Shown one piece after another: positions 56,334 to 64,000 of a stretch of DNA of 64,000 bases. The stretch is from Nostoc sp. TCL240-02. GTDB lineage: Bacteria; Cyanobacteriota; Cyanobacteriia; Cyanobacteriales; Nostocaceae. The stretch lies in contig NZ_CP040094.1 in NCBI RefSeq assembly GCF_013343235.1, positions 5,947,001 to 6,011,000 of the forward strand. The letters are read 5' to 3'. The number at the start of each line of letters is the position of its first letter. Position 1 is the stretch's first letter. The translations under genes and the position numbers were made by a program. Under the pieces are notes generated by a model. The model had not been told where the DNA came from and did not search any database. It was given only the letters and a program-made list of their open reading frames with translations.

Positions 56334-56864
56334 ATGTCAATTCTCACTGAAGTGAATACTATCGATCCAACTACACCTACATCTACTGAACTACAGGCTA
56401 TAAATGAGACTACGATCATCTCGGAAATTAAAACAACTTTCACATCTGAAGAAATTCAAAAATTACTACCCCACCGCTACCCATTTTTACTTGTAGATAA
56501 AATAATTGACTACGTTCCAGGTAAAAAAGCTGTTGGCGTTAAAAATGTTACTATCAACGAACCCCATTTCCAAGGACATTTCCCCGGTCGTCCACTGATG
56601 CCAGGGGTGCTAATTGTCGAAGCGATGGCACAAGTTGGGGGCATTGTTCTCACTCAAATGTCTTCAGTAGAAGGCGGGCTATTTGTCTTCGCTGGTATCG
56701 ATAAAGTTCGCTTTCGGCGACAGGTCGTACCGGGGGATCAACTAGTAATGACGGTGGAACTGTTATGGGTAAAACAACGTCGTTTCGGTAAGATGCAAGG
56801 TCGTGCCGAAGTTGATGGTCAACTTGCTTGTGAAGGAGAATTAATGTTTTCTCTAGTTAGCTGA
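56334..56864 (+). CDS. fabZ: (3R)-hydroxyacyl-ACP dehydratase
   Basis: The hotdog-fold protein (about 176 residues) has [18 protein letters not shown] with the catalytic His and [20 protein letters not shown] with EAMAQVGG, containing the catalytic Glu. It dehydrates hydroxyacyl-ACP in fatty-acid elongation and is often found next to lpx genes because both use the same ACP intermediates. A frame extension to TTG 56292 exists, but ATG 56334 gives a more usual N-terminus. About 25-30 extra N-terminal residues before the core are common in cyanobacteria. Confidence 0.95.
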   Translation: MSILTEVNTIDPTTPTSTELQAINETTIISEIKTTFTSEEIQKLLPHRYPFLLVDKIIDYVPGKKAVGVKNVTINEPHFQGHFPGRPLMPGVLIVEAMAQVGGIVLTQMSSVEGGLFVFAGIDKVRFRRQVVPGDQLVMTVELLWVKQRRFGKMQGRAEVDGQLACEGELMFSLVS

Positions 56865-57169
56865 AAGTTTGCTTTCGTGGTGTGGGCATAGCCGTGAAAT
56901 GCCCTTACTGAATTCTGATAAAGGATAACAGTTAAAAAAATCCACAACAGCATCTGATAATTTCTTGATTTTCGACTCCCTCTTTACGAGATGCTACTCG
57001 AACACACTTAACTTGCTTTGCCCGACACTTTTGTTCACTGAAATACTTAATGCTCTACTAGTTGCCTCGATGGGAGGGCAGTCTGTACAAATCTCTTAAT
57101 CAGATTAACACGCTGCTTCATAAACCCTACCTGGCGCTGACTTATCAAGACAGTTCTGGAGATTCACCC
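56865..57169. other. Gap between fabZ and lpxA
   Basis: About 305 bp with no gene of its own. The lpxA frame is open leftward to TTG 57062, but those 36 residues lack family similarity. I see no strong terminator, so the cluster may be read through. Confidence 0.45.
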
Positions 57170-57988
57170 TTGAAAACGCTAATTCATCCAACTGCTGTAA
57201 TTCATCCGAAATCGGAACTCCACCATACAGTGCAAGTCGGTGCCTATGCTGTGATTGGAGCGCATGTCAAAGTGGGCCCTGAAACAATAATCGGCGCTCA
57301 TGCTGTGTTAGAGGGGCCTTGTGAGATTGGGGCGCAAAATCAGATTTTTACAGGTGCAGCCATCGGTATGGAACCCCAGGATCTCAAGTTTGTGGGAGAA
57401 CCAACTTGGGTCAAAATTGGTGATAACAACTTAATTCGTGAGTACGTTACTATTAACCGCGCTACTGGTGCTGGTGAAGCAACAGTAATTGGCGATGGTA
57501 ACTTGCTGATGGCTTATGTCCATGTGGCCCATAACTGCGTAATTGAAGACCAGGTAGTGATTGCCAACTCTGTAGCCTTGGCGGGTCATGTGCATATTGA
57601 ATCACGCGCCAGGCTGAGTGGGGTTTTAGGTGTCCATCAATTTGTGCGTATTGGTAGACACGCAATGGTGGGAGGTATGGCACGTATTGACCGAGATGTG
57701 GCCCCATATATGCTAGTAGAGGGAAATCCAGCGCGAGTGCGAACCCTCAACCTTGTAGGACTCAAAAGGTCTGGCATGGACTCAGCAGATTTGCTTGCGC
57801 TGAAAAAAGCCTTCCGCATTCTTTACCGTTCTGATTTGTCCTTTAAGGATGCCTTGGAAAAACTGGAACTTTTAGGGGATAGCGAACAATTACAACATCT
57901 GCGTCGCTTCCTGCTACTTTCTCAGATGCCAGGTAGACGTGGCTTGATTCCCGGTAAAGGGAAAAAAAGCACGAGTGATGAATCGTGA
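57170..57988 (+). CDS. lpxA: UDP-N-acetylglucosamine acyltransferase
   Basis: The product (about 272 residues) is a left-handed beta-helix of hexapeptide repeats (IHPTAVIHPKSELHHTVQVG, IGAHVKVGPETIIGAHAVLE). It has the LpxA core GAAIGMEPQDLKFVG, YVTINRATG, MAYVHVAHNC with the catalytic His, GVHQFVRIGRHAMVGG and the helical C-terminus KKAFRILYRS. It attaches the first acyl chain of lipid A. I chose TTG 57170 because GGAG lies 8 bases upstream and the family starts there; the TTG at 57062 would add 36 unrelated residues. Confidence 0.94.
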   Translation: MKTLIHPTAVIHPKSELHHTVQVGAYAVIGAHVKVGPETIIGAHAVLEGPCEIGAQNQIFTGAAIGMEPQDLKFVGEPTWVKIGDNNLIREYVTINRATGAGEATVIGDGNLLMAYVHVAHNCVIEDQVVIANSVALAGHVHIESRARLSGVLGVHQFVRIGRHAMVGGMARIDRDVAPYMLVEGNPARVRTLNLVGLKRSGMDSADLLALKKAFRILYRSDLSFKDALEKLELLGDSEQLQHLRRFLLLSQMPGRRGLIPGKGKKSTSDES

Positions 57989-58110
57989 ATTATGAGTTAG
58001 GAGTTATGGGTTAGGAGTTATGGTTAATGAATTGAATTTTTAACTCCTCACTCTTAACTTCTTACTTCTAACTTTTTATTCCTAAGTTTTTACTAATTAC
58101 CAATTATCAA

Positions 58111-59280
58111 ATGCGGATTTTTATCAGCACTGGCGAAGTATCTGGCGATTTACAAGGGTCGCTGCTAATTACAGCGCTGAAGCGTCAAGCTATGGCGATT
58201 GGGTTGAAATTAGAGATTGTGGCGCTGGGTGGTGAAAAAATGGTGGAGGCTGGGGCAATTCTGCTGGGCAATACTAGTAGTATTGGCTCAATGGGTATTC
58301 TAGAAGGTTTGCCTTATATTTTACCTACTCTCCAGGTACAACGTCAGGCGATCGCTTCCCTAAAACAAAATCCACCAGATTTAGTAGTGCTGATCGATTA
58401 TATGACTCCCAATCTGGAAATTGGGACTTATATGAAACAGCAGTTACCAGATGTGCCTGTAGTGTATTACATTGCTCCCCAAGAGTGGGCTTGGTCATTA
58501 AGTTTGCGTAGAACTAACCGGATTATTGGTTTTACAGATAAGCTTTTGGCAATTTTCCCACAAGAAGCTCGTTACTTTCGTGAGAAAGGAGCAAAAGTTA
58601 CTTGGGTAGGGCATCCTTTGGTTGACCGAATACAAGACGCTCCCAGTCGCCAAGCAGCGCGTGCAACACTGGGGATTGCACCAGAACAAATTGCGATCGC
58701 ACTTCTCCCCGCCTCTCGCCGCCAAGAACTAAAATATCTTTTACCAATTATTTTTCAAGCCGCCCAAACTATTCAAGCTAAATTACCCAAAGTTCATTTC
58801 TGGATTCCCCTATCTTTGGAAGTCTATAGACAGCCAATTGAGGAGGCTATTAGGCGTTACGGTTTACGGGCGACAGTTCTATCAGGTCAACAAATAGAAG
58901 TTTTTGCTGCGGCTGATTTAGCCATTAGTAAATCTGGTACTGTCAATTTAGAGCTTGCTCTGTTAAATGTGCCCCAAGTTGTAGTTTACCGCCTCAGTCG
59001 CCTGACTGCTTGGATAGCTCGTAAAATCCTCAAAGGTTCTATCGCCTTTGCATCGCCACCAAACTTAGTTGTGATGAAGCCGATTGTGCCAGAATTTTTA
59101 CAAGAGCAAGCCACAGCAGAGAATATTATCCAAGCCGCGATGGAACTACTACTCAATCCCAGTCGCAAAGAGCAAACTTTGCTAGATTATGAAGAAATGC
59201 GGCAAAGTTTAGGAGAAGTTGGAGTGTGCGATCGCGCTGCTCAAGAAATTTTGCAAATGGTGACGGAGAGTGGGGATTAG
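58111..59280 (+). CDS. lpxB: Lipid-A-disaccharide synthase
   Basis: The 389-residue GT19 enzyme starts MRIFISTGEVSGDLQGSLLI and has SSIGSMGILEGLPYI, VVLIDYMTPNLEIGTYM, YYIAPQEWAWSLSLRRTNRI, WVGHPLVDRIQ, ALLPASRRQELKYLLPI and SKSGTVNLELALLNVPQVVVY. It condenses UDP-diacylglucosamine with lipid X. It closes the Omp85-lpx cluster. The stop codon falls at the edge of a GGGGATTAGGGATTGGGG repeat, so the last residues (ESGD) may be repeat-modified. Confidence 0.95.
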   Translation: MRIFISTGEVSGDLQGSLLITALKRQAMAIGLKLEIVALGGEKMVEAGAILLGNTSSIGSMGILEGLPYILPTLQVQRQAIASLKQNPPDLVVLIDYMTPNLEIGTYMKQQLPDVPVVYYIAPQEWAWSLSLRRTNRIIGFTDKLLAIFPQEARYFREKGAKVTWVGHPLVDRIQDAPSRQAARATLGIAPEQIAIALLPASRRQELKYLLPIIFQAAQTIQAKLPKVHFWIPLSLEVYRQPIEEAIRRYGLRATVLSGQQIEVFAAADLAISKSGTVNLELALLNVPQVVVYRLSRLTAWIARKILKGSIAFASPPNLVVMKPIVPEFLQEQATAENIIQAAMELLLNPSRKEQTLLDYEEMRQSLGEVGVCDRAAQEILQMVTESGD

Positions 59281-59365
59281 GGATTGGGGACTGGGAAAAT
59301 TTTGTATATTTAATACTCAATCCCCAATACCTAATACCCAATACCCAACCCCCAATCCCTTTAGA
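59275..59365. repeat. GGGGATTGGGG/CCCAATCCCC repeat between lpxB and the methyltransferase
   Basis: GGATTAGGGATTGGGGACTGGG at the left faces CAATCCCCAATACC, ATACCCAATACCC and CCCCCAATCCC on the right, giving a long imperfect hairpin. The same family is inserted in the 1442-residue kinase (21415-21567). Confidence 0.75.
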
Positions 59366-59371
59366 GGTTTC

Positions 59372-60637
59372 ATGGCTTATGAGATGAGAAAAAAAAGAGC
59401 GATCGCAGTTGATTTGTTCGCTGGCGCAGGTGGTATGACTCTTGGCTTTGAACAAGCTGGTTTTGACGTGCTAGCGTCTGTAGAAATCGACCCTATACAC
59501 TGTGCAACACATGAGTTTAACTTTCCTTATTGCTCAGTGTTATGTCAAAGTGTTGTGGATACAACCGGCGAAGAAATCAGGAGCCGGTCTAAAATTGGCG
59601 ATCGCGAAATTGATGTGGTAATTTGTGGCTCACCATGTCAAGGATTTTCTCTAATTGGTAAACGGGTTGTTGATGATCCGCGAAATTCTTTAGTGTTTCA
59701 CTTTCATCGGCTGGTTTTTGAGCTAAAACCGAAATTCTTTGTAATGGAAAATGTTCGGGGAATCACAGTTGGCGAACATAAAAAAATCCTTCAATCTTTA
59801 ATTAGTGAGTTTAAAATTTATGGCTATAAAGTAGAAGAAAATTACCAAATTCTCAATGCTGCAAATTACGGAGTACCACAGTCACGAGAGAGGTTATTTC
59901 TTATAGGTGCAAGGGAAGATGTAGAATTACCGAAATATCCTCAGCCGATTACAAAACCAGCATTACCAAATAATTTAACTTCTAAAAAAATATCTAATAT
60001 CCCGTTGAGTCCTACAGTATGGGATGCAATTAAAGATTTACCTGAAATCGAAAACTATCCTGAGTTAGCAACAAGAGATTGGGTTATAGCAGAATACGAA
60101 AAGCCTAGTAACTATGCTCGTGTACTTCGCGGTCTTAAATTCCTGAACGATGATTATTCTTACAAACGTGAATATGATTTGCGAATCCTCTCTTCAAGTT
60201 TAATAACAAAACATTCTGCGGAAACTATTCAACGTTTTCAGGAGACAAAACAAGGTGAAAGGGAAAAAATTAGTCGTTTTCATAAGCTACATCCTGGTGG
60301 TGTCTGCAATACTTTAAGAGCTGGAACAGACAAATATAGGGGTTCCTTCACATCTCCTAGACCGATTCATCCATTTACACCTCGTTGTATTACAGTCAGG
60401 GAAGCGGCAAGATTACATTCTTACCCCGATTGGTTTAGATTTCATGCAACCAAATGGCACGGATTTCGGCAAGTTGGTAACTCTGTACCACCGCTACTAG
60501 CAAAGGCTGTGGCTGGTGAAATTATTCGTAGTTTGAATATTTCGCCTTTTAAGCCGAGTTTGCGATACAAGTTAGGAGACGAGAAGCTATTACAGTTTAA
60601 GATGTCGCAAGCGGAACAATATTATCAGCGTGACTAG
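59372..60637 (+). CDS. DNA (cytosine-5) methyltransferase
   Basis: The roughly 421-residue protein has the m5C motifs in order: VDLFAGAGGMTLGFEQAGF (I), CGSPCQGFSLIGKR (IV, catalytic Cys), VMENVRGI (VI), PQSRERLFLIGAR (VIII) and a variable target-recognition stretch. Then RCITVREAARLHSYPDW (IX) and FRQVGNSVPPLLAKAV (X) complete it. No endonuclease gene is visible next to it, so it may be a solitary methylase. The frame continues upstream to 59270, but that part is translated repeat DNA; ATG 59372 with AGAGG eight bases before is the better start. The recognition site cannot be read from the sequence. Confidence 0.93.
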   Translation: MAYEMRKKRAIAVDLFAGAGGMTLGFEQAGFDVLASVEIDPIHCATHEFNFPYCSVLCQSVVDTTGEEIRSRSKIGDREIDVVICGSPCQGFSLIGKRVVDDPRNSLVFHFHRLVFELKPKFFVMENVRGITVGEHKKILQSLISEFKIYGYKVEENYQILNAANYGVPQSRERLFLIGAREDVELPKYPQPITKPALPNNLTSKKISNIPLSPTVWDAIKDLPEIENYPELATRDWVIAEYEKPSNYARVLRGLKFLNDDYSYKREYDLRILSSSLITKHSAETIQRFQETKQGEREKISRFHKLHPGGVCNTLRAGTDKYRGSFTSPRPIHPFTPRCITVREAARLHSYPDWFRFHATKWHGFRQVGNSVPPLLAKAVAGEIIRSLNISPFKPSLRYKLGDEKLLQFKMSQAEQYYQRD

Positions 60638-60736
60638 TAATAATACACTTTGTAATATGTGCAAGGTTGGGCTAAGTCCAAATACGGAAAAATGTACTAT
60701 CTTCCCAGATATTAGCAGCCGCTAGTGCGATCGCAT

Positions 60737-61474
60737 TTACTTGCCACCGACGGCATTTTTCTGAGCGTAGTTGATATTTTTCTGATACTCTATTATTTTT
60801 TGTTGAGCGATTGCATAATTTGGGCTGGAAGATGGCACAGTTTTCATAAGTGCGATCGCAGCTTCCCACTCACTCACAACTATTTTCCACTCATCTGGAG
60901 ATTTTGCTGACTGAGTAAGGTTAGCGGCATTAATTGCTTTACTTACTGCTTCTCGAAATGTATCAGTTTGAAGTAACACAGTCGGAGATTCTGAAATAAC
61001 TGGTGAGGGTGTAACTAATATAGAACTTGATGGTATTTGTGTTGGATTTTTAGAGATTAGGGGAAATATTTCTATGAATTGTGAAGATAAATATATTACT
61101 ATAGCAATTGAAAATATCAAAAAAATAACCAACCAATTTTTATTTAAATTACGATATTTATGTTTAGTCTTGGTAACTACAGTTTGTTCTTTATTAGATA
61201 AAACATTTGATTTCATTTTGTGTGCACCCATTTCACCGCGCAATCTACTAAGTTCTTGATCTGTATTAAAATCACTCTTGGATTTACTTGCGTCTGTTTT
61301 TTTAGTGCCAGAGTAAACAGATATTATTCGCTGTCTTACCAAATGTTCAATTTGATAAGTTAATGCCCCAGCAGAAATATAAAACAGCCCAAATATTAGT
61401 ATTATATTCTTTTCAAATTCTGTATATGATTCAACTGGCTTAGTGTAGCTAATATTAAATAATGGCGAAATCAT
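60737..61474 (-). CDS. Membrane protein with a cyanobacterial tail domain
   Basis: The 245-residue protein has a hydrophobic segment near the N-terminus (IILIFGLFYISAGALTY, about 25-41), a charged middle, a second segment (WLVIFLIFSIAIVIYLSS, about 116-133) and a Ser/Thr/Pro linker. The C-terminal helical region is VSKAINAANLTQSAKSPDEW, then WEAAIALMKTVPSSSPNYAI and QKIIEYQKNINYAQ. That C-terminal motif recurs in many cyanobacterial proteins of unknown function. The start overlaps the end of the next membrane-protein gene by 20 bp, so the two form an operon. Function unknown. Confidence 0.75.
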   Translation of the reverse strand: MISPLFNISYTKPVESYTEFEKNIILIFGLFYISAGALTYQIEHLVRQRIISVYSGTKKTDASKSKSDFNTDQELSRLRGEMGAHKMKSNVLSNKEQTVVTKTKHKYRNLNKNWLVIFLIFSIAIVIYLSSQFIEIFPLISKNPTQIPSSSILVTPSPVISESPTVLLQTDTFREAVSKAINAANLTQSAKSPDEWKIVVSEWEAAIALMKTVPSSSPNYAIAQQKIIEYQKNINYAQKNAVGGK

Positions 61475-61901
61475 TGTGCAAAAAAAAAGCTGCTATCAGT
61501 GTAGAAATTGCAATTACAAGCCAAGCATACAATCCTTCCCACCAACTCATTATTCCTGGAAATAACCCTTTGATTCTACCTATTTCTGGTGCTTGAATTT
61601 CTGATATAAACCGACTAATAAGTAGGTGTAATAAGTGATGAGTAAAAGAAATTGTAGGAATAGGAGATAGGATTAACAGTATTGTCAACATAAAAAATAA
61701 TTCGGGACTTTTTGCCAAATATGTAATTTGGTAGCCTACTTTTCCTGGATTAGTGAGTAAAAATATAATAAAGCTCAACAATAGATTCAAAATTAAGGCT
61801 TTTAACCAAGAAGTAGGATAAGGAAACCATAAAGGCCAGTAAAACTTTTGTAGGTTCTGTTTAGTAAATTCTTGAATATTAGGATTTTTCATAATTAACA
61901 A
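61455..61901 (-). CDS. Small polytopic membrane protein
   Basis: The 148-residue protein has about four hydrophobic segments (for example ALILNLLLSFIIFLLTN, LFFMLTILLILSPIPTI, LYAWLVIAISTLIAAFFL), with Trp/Pro-rich FYWPLWFPYPTSW near the N-terminus. It resembles YIP1-like or DUF membrane proteins but I cannot assign it. It is the first gene of a two-gene unit, overlapping the next start by 20 bp, so the two products probably work together in a membrane. Confidence 0.7.
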   Translation of the reverse strand: MLIMKNPNIQEFTKQNLQKFYWPLWFPYPTSWLKALILNLLLSFIIFLLTNPGKVGYQITYLAKSPELFFMLTILLILSPIPTISFTHHLLHLLISRFISEIQAPEIGRIKGLFPGIMSWWEGLYAWLVIAISTLIAAFFLHNDFAII

Positions 61902-62053
61902 ATGCGGAAAACTGAAAAATTATCGTCTATCTGAGTAACATTTACAAAATTTTTAGAGCTAGATATTTAATATTGCCTTGATTTATTACATTTTTGGCAT
62001 AAGCCCCTGACTTAGAATCTTTCTCTGCACCTATACATGAGGCAAGTTAGATA

Positions 62054-62575
62054 TTAACGTTCCTTTGTAATTACAGAGCTACCATTACTAATACTTACTT
62101 TCTGAATAAAAACGTCAGTACAAGATGATAAAATATCAGCGCCTATTTGATTAGCAATAAATTCAAAATCTTGGTTTGTTAATCCCCGCGCAGTATCGCC
62201 ACTTAAGTTAATAAAAATAGTTAGAAGCTGGGGTTCAATAGAAGATTCTTCATTATCTGCTGCTTCTAATTCACCTTCTACTATGCCTAGATTAAACTCT
62301 TTACTCCAAGCTGGAAACTTCTTACCAGTTTGTTGCCCGTAAACTTTCACGTTTTCAACAGATACAGCCCCTAAACCAGTTAAACCTTTGCGAATAAATG
62401 GAACTAAAATTTGCTGATTTGGTACTTGGTCAGCTTCTAGCGTTACCTCTAAGCAAGCATCTTTGAAGGCCACTTTTGCAGCGATCCCTTTGGGGTGTAG
62501 GTGGCGGTTCATTAGAGATGCGATCGCATCTACATCTCCCTGTTTTGCAAGTTCCAGAATATTTGGCTGTGTCAT
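62054..62575 (-). CDS. Conserved cyanobacterial hypothetical protein
   Basis: The 173-residue product begins MTQPNILELAKQGDVDAIAS and contains LMNRHLHPKGIAAKVAFKD, NQQILVPFIRKGLTGLGA and VKVYGQQTGKKFPAWSKEF. This N-terminal module (helix, then two copies of a strand pattern) occurs in many cyanobacterial proteins, often fused to other domains; its function is unknown to me. The second half (IEPQLLTIFINLSGDTARGL) has no clear family. ATG 62575 is preferred to the GTG two codons earlier. The GCGATCGC at about 62520 lies within the coding region. Confidence 0.75.
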   Translation of the reverse strand: MTQPNILELAKQGDVDAIASLMNRHLHPKGIAAKVAFKDACLEVTLEADQVPNQQILVPFIRKGLTGLGAVSVENVKVYGQQTGKKFPAWSKEFNLGIVEGELEAADNEESSIEPQLLTIFINLSGDTARGLTNQDFEFIANQIGADILSSCTDVFIQKVSISNGSSVITKER

Positions 62576-62815
62576 AACCACTAAAAGTGAAAATCTAGGA
62601 AAATAAACTTATATTCTTAGGATTCCCTCTTAGCAGCCTTAAGTAACATTATGATGCAGAATATTAGCTAACCTGCGTTAAAATATTTAGTATAAAGATA
62701 GTCTTTCACAGACCTTTGCAAAAAATATATTTTCCCTGTATCAACATCAAAAACTATTGTTTTTGTGCTTGCCTTAACAGGATTAATATTAATCAATTTA
62801 ATTACCATTTTCAAT

Positions 62816-63481
62816 ATGAAATTTGATCGAGATGTTGCTTGGCCTTCGACGCTGGAAGAAGCCATAGTTATCCAAGAAAAGCTGCGATATCAAGTAATTA
62901 CTGAGGATCAACTAGAAGAACCTATCCAGTATGTTGCTGGAGTGGATATGGGTTTTGAAGCTGATGGAACCATTAGCCGTGCAGCTGTGGCAGTACTGAG
63001 TTTTCCCGATCTGCAAGTAATTGAGACGAGCCTAGCACACCGTCCTACTACCTTTCCTTATGTTCCTGGGTTCCTCTCATTTCGGGAAATTCCAGCTGTT
63101 CTCGATGCCCTGGAAAAGATTCAAACAACACCAGATATTATCCTGTGTGATGGTCAAGGAATTGCTCATCCCCGGAGATTAGGTATAGCTAGCCACTTAG
63201 GGTTACTGATAGATATGCCAACAATTGGTGTAGCCAAGTCCAGGTTGGTAGGTAAGTATGAGGAATTGCCAGAAGCCAAAGGCAGCACGCAACCACTGAT
63301 ATATGAGGGTGAAACCGTTGGGGCTGTTTTGCGATCGCGCGCAGGAGTAAAACCTCTGTACATCTCTAGCGGTCATAGAATTAGTTTACCAACAGCAATT
63401 GACTATGTATTACGCTGCACGCCAAAATATCGGCTACCAGAAACTACACGCATTGCTGATAAACTAGCGTCGGACAGATAA
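62816..63481 (+). CDS. nfi: Endonuclease V
   Basis: The 221-residue protein has the EndoV core: [11 protein letters not shown] (catalytic Asp), [40 protein letters not shown] (second acidic site and the wedge), [11 protein letters not shown] and [18 protein letters not shown]. It nicks DNA near deaminated bases such as inosine. The frame is open further left to TTG 62765, but the added 17 residues are a hydrophobic stretch not seen in the family, so ATG 62816 is preferred. It stands alone between hypothetical genes. Confidence 0.93.
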   Translation: MKFDRDVAWPSTLEEAIVIQEKLRYQVITEDQLEEPIQYVAGVDMGFEADGTISRAAVAVLSFPDLQVIETSLAHRPTTFPYVPGFLSFREIPAVLDALEKIQTTPDIILCDGQGIAHPRRLGIASHLGLLIDMPTIGVAKSRLVGKYEELPEAKGSTQPLIYEGETVGAVLRSRAGVKPLYISSGHRISLPTAIDYVLRCTPKYRLPETTRIADKLASDR

Positions 63482-63588
63482 ATCTTGTTGAAGTTTTTTC
63501 TAAATACTTGCTTGAATCTACGCAATCGTGTTAGGAATCGCACAGAAAGAAGTTGAAGTAGCTAAATACGAATTACGAAGTTAGAACA

Positions 63589-64000
63589 ATGAACGCACTA
63601 ACTTTACAGTGGCACGATGCAGGTCAAGATAAAACTCAGAATATTTACGAACAACAGCCAAGTCAAAATCTTGGTACTGTCCGTATTGGTCGTGATCCCC
63701 TACGGTGCGATATTGTTTTGAGTCATCCTACTGTATCTGGTCTGCACGTTGAAATCTTTTTTCATCACCAGCAACAGCGCTTTTATATCAGAAATTTGCG
63801 ATCGCAAAATCCCCCCCTGATCGATGGACGGCAATTAGTCCAAGGTGAAATGCCTTTAACAGATGGTACTAGTATCTCTTTGGGACAAATAAAACTCAAC
63901 GTTACTAAAGTTTCCACAGGCAGCATTCCAGCAACAATTTTAATGCCACCGCATCCCGGACATCATCACCATTTACCAACACCTCCCGCACCACCGCTAG
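63589..64000 (+). CDS. FHA-domain protein, 5' part, cut by the window end
   Basis: An ATG at 63589 opens a frame that runs off the window. The first 137 codons contain an FHA domain: LGTVRIGRDPLRCDIVLSHP, TVSGLHVEIFFHHQ, FYIRNLRSQNPPLIDGRQL and ISLGQIKLNV. A His/Pro-rich linker follows (MPPHPGHHHHLPTPPAPP). In cyanobacteria such heads are often joined to further domains or membrane segments, which cannot be seen here. It would bind a phosphothreonine-bearing partner. Confidence 0.85.
   Translation, partial: MNALTLQWHDAGQDKTQNIYEQQPSQNLGTVRIGRDPLRCDIVLSHPTVSGLHVEIFFHHQQQRFYIRNLRSQNPPLIDGRQLVQGEMPLTDGTSISLGQIKLNVTKVSTGSIPATILMPPHPGHHHHLPTPPAPPL

Noticed and set aside
59372..61901. A restriction-modification system
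   Set aside because: Only the methylase is recognisable. The neighbouring genes encode membrane proteins without nuclease motifs and are on the other strand.

Overview
The window looks like a chromosome segment of a filamentous heterocyst-forming cyanobacterium, most likely Nostoc or a close relative. The signs are many GCGATCGC (HIP1) palindromes, CATTAGT/CATTGGT short tandem repeats, G-rich and palindromic dispersed repeats, sulfolipid genes (sqdB, sqdX), a cyAbrB regulator, a GAF-GAF-PAS adenylate cyclase of CyaB1 type, a CphB-type bacteriophytochrome and a cyanobacteriochrome. The genus is inferred from memory of these families, not from a search. I saw no rRNA, tRNA or CRISPR array.

Layout. 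1-2.5 kb: a Panacea-domain (DUF4065) gene overlaps a partner gene that carries an in-frame TGA and is split by a complete ISKra4-type element with a 9-bp target duplication. 2.7-9.1 kb: zinc-ribbon membrane protein, ClC anion channel, cyAbrB, Rrf2 regulator, cobD, pyrR and a SnoaL-like protein. 9.2-27 kb: a signalling district with two large sensor kinases and a response regulator on the minus strand, a DUF4912 protein, a secreted glycosidase-like lipoprotein, a 1442-residue double hybrid kinase, and a bacteriophytochrome/response-regulator pair. 27-31 kb: xseA/xseB, a Phd/RelE pair and recA with a LexA-like box. 31-37 kb: a decayed IS5-type element, an FHA protein, an SpkB-like kinase with pentapeptide repeats, a squalene/phytoene synthase relative and a badly decayed FAD-oxidoreductase pseudogene. 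37-42 kb: a giant beta-helix/RTX protein with five near-identical 345-bp repeats. 42-47.7 kb: rtcA, a truncated TIR gene, a calmodulin-like EF-hand pseudogene and sqdB - broken DUF4291 gene - sqdX. 48-50.7 kb: cyaB1 between inverted copies of a G-rich repeat. 51-59.3 kb: purC, then the outer-membrane cluster bamA/omp85 - lpxC - fabZ - lpxA - lpxB. 59.3-64 kb: a DNA cytosine methyltransferase, small membrane proteins, endonuclease V and the start of another FHA protein.

How the genes relate. Three functional groups stand out: light and environmental signalling (phytochrome, DXCF-type cyanobacteriochrome kinase, hybrid kinases, cAMP synthesis); envelope building (Omp85, lipid A, sulfolipid); and DNA repair (RecA, ExoVII, EndoV). 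Between them lies accessory DNA in decay: a split toxin-like gene, a TIR fragment lacking its catalytic region, an EF-hand pseudogene, an FAD-oxidoreductase pseudogene, a DUF4291 pseudogene and two insertion sequences. Dispersed repeats have also entered coding sequence in at least two genes and supply start or stop regions in others.
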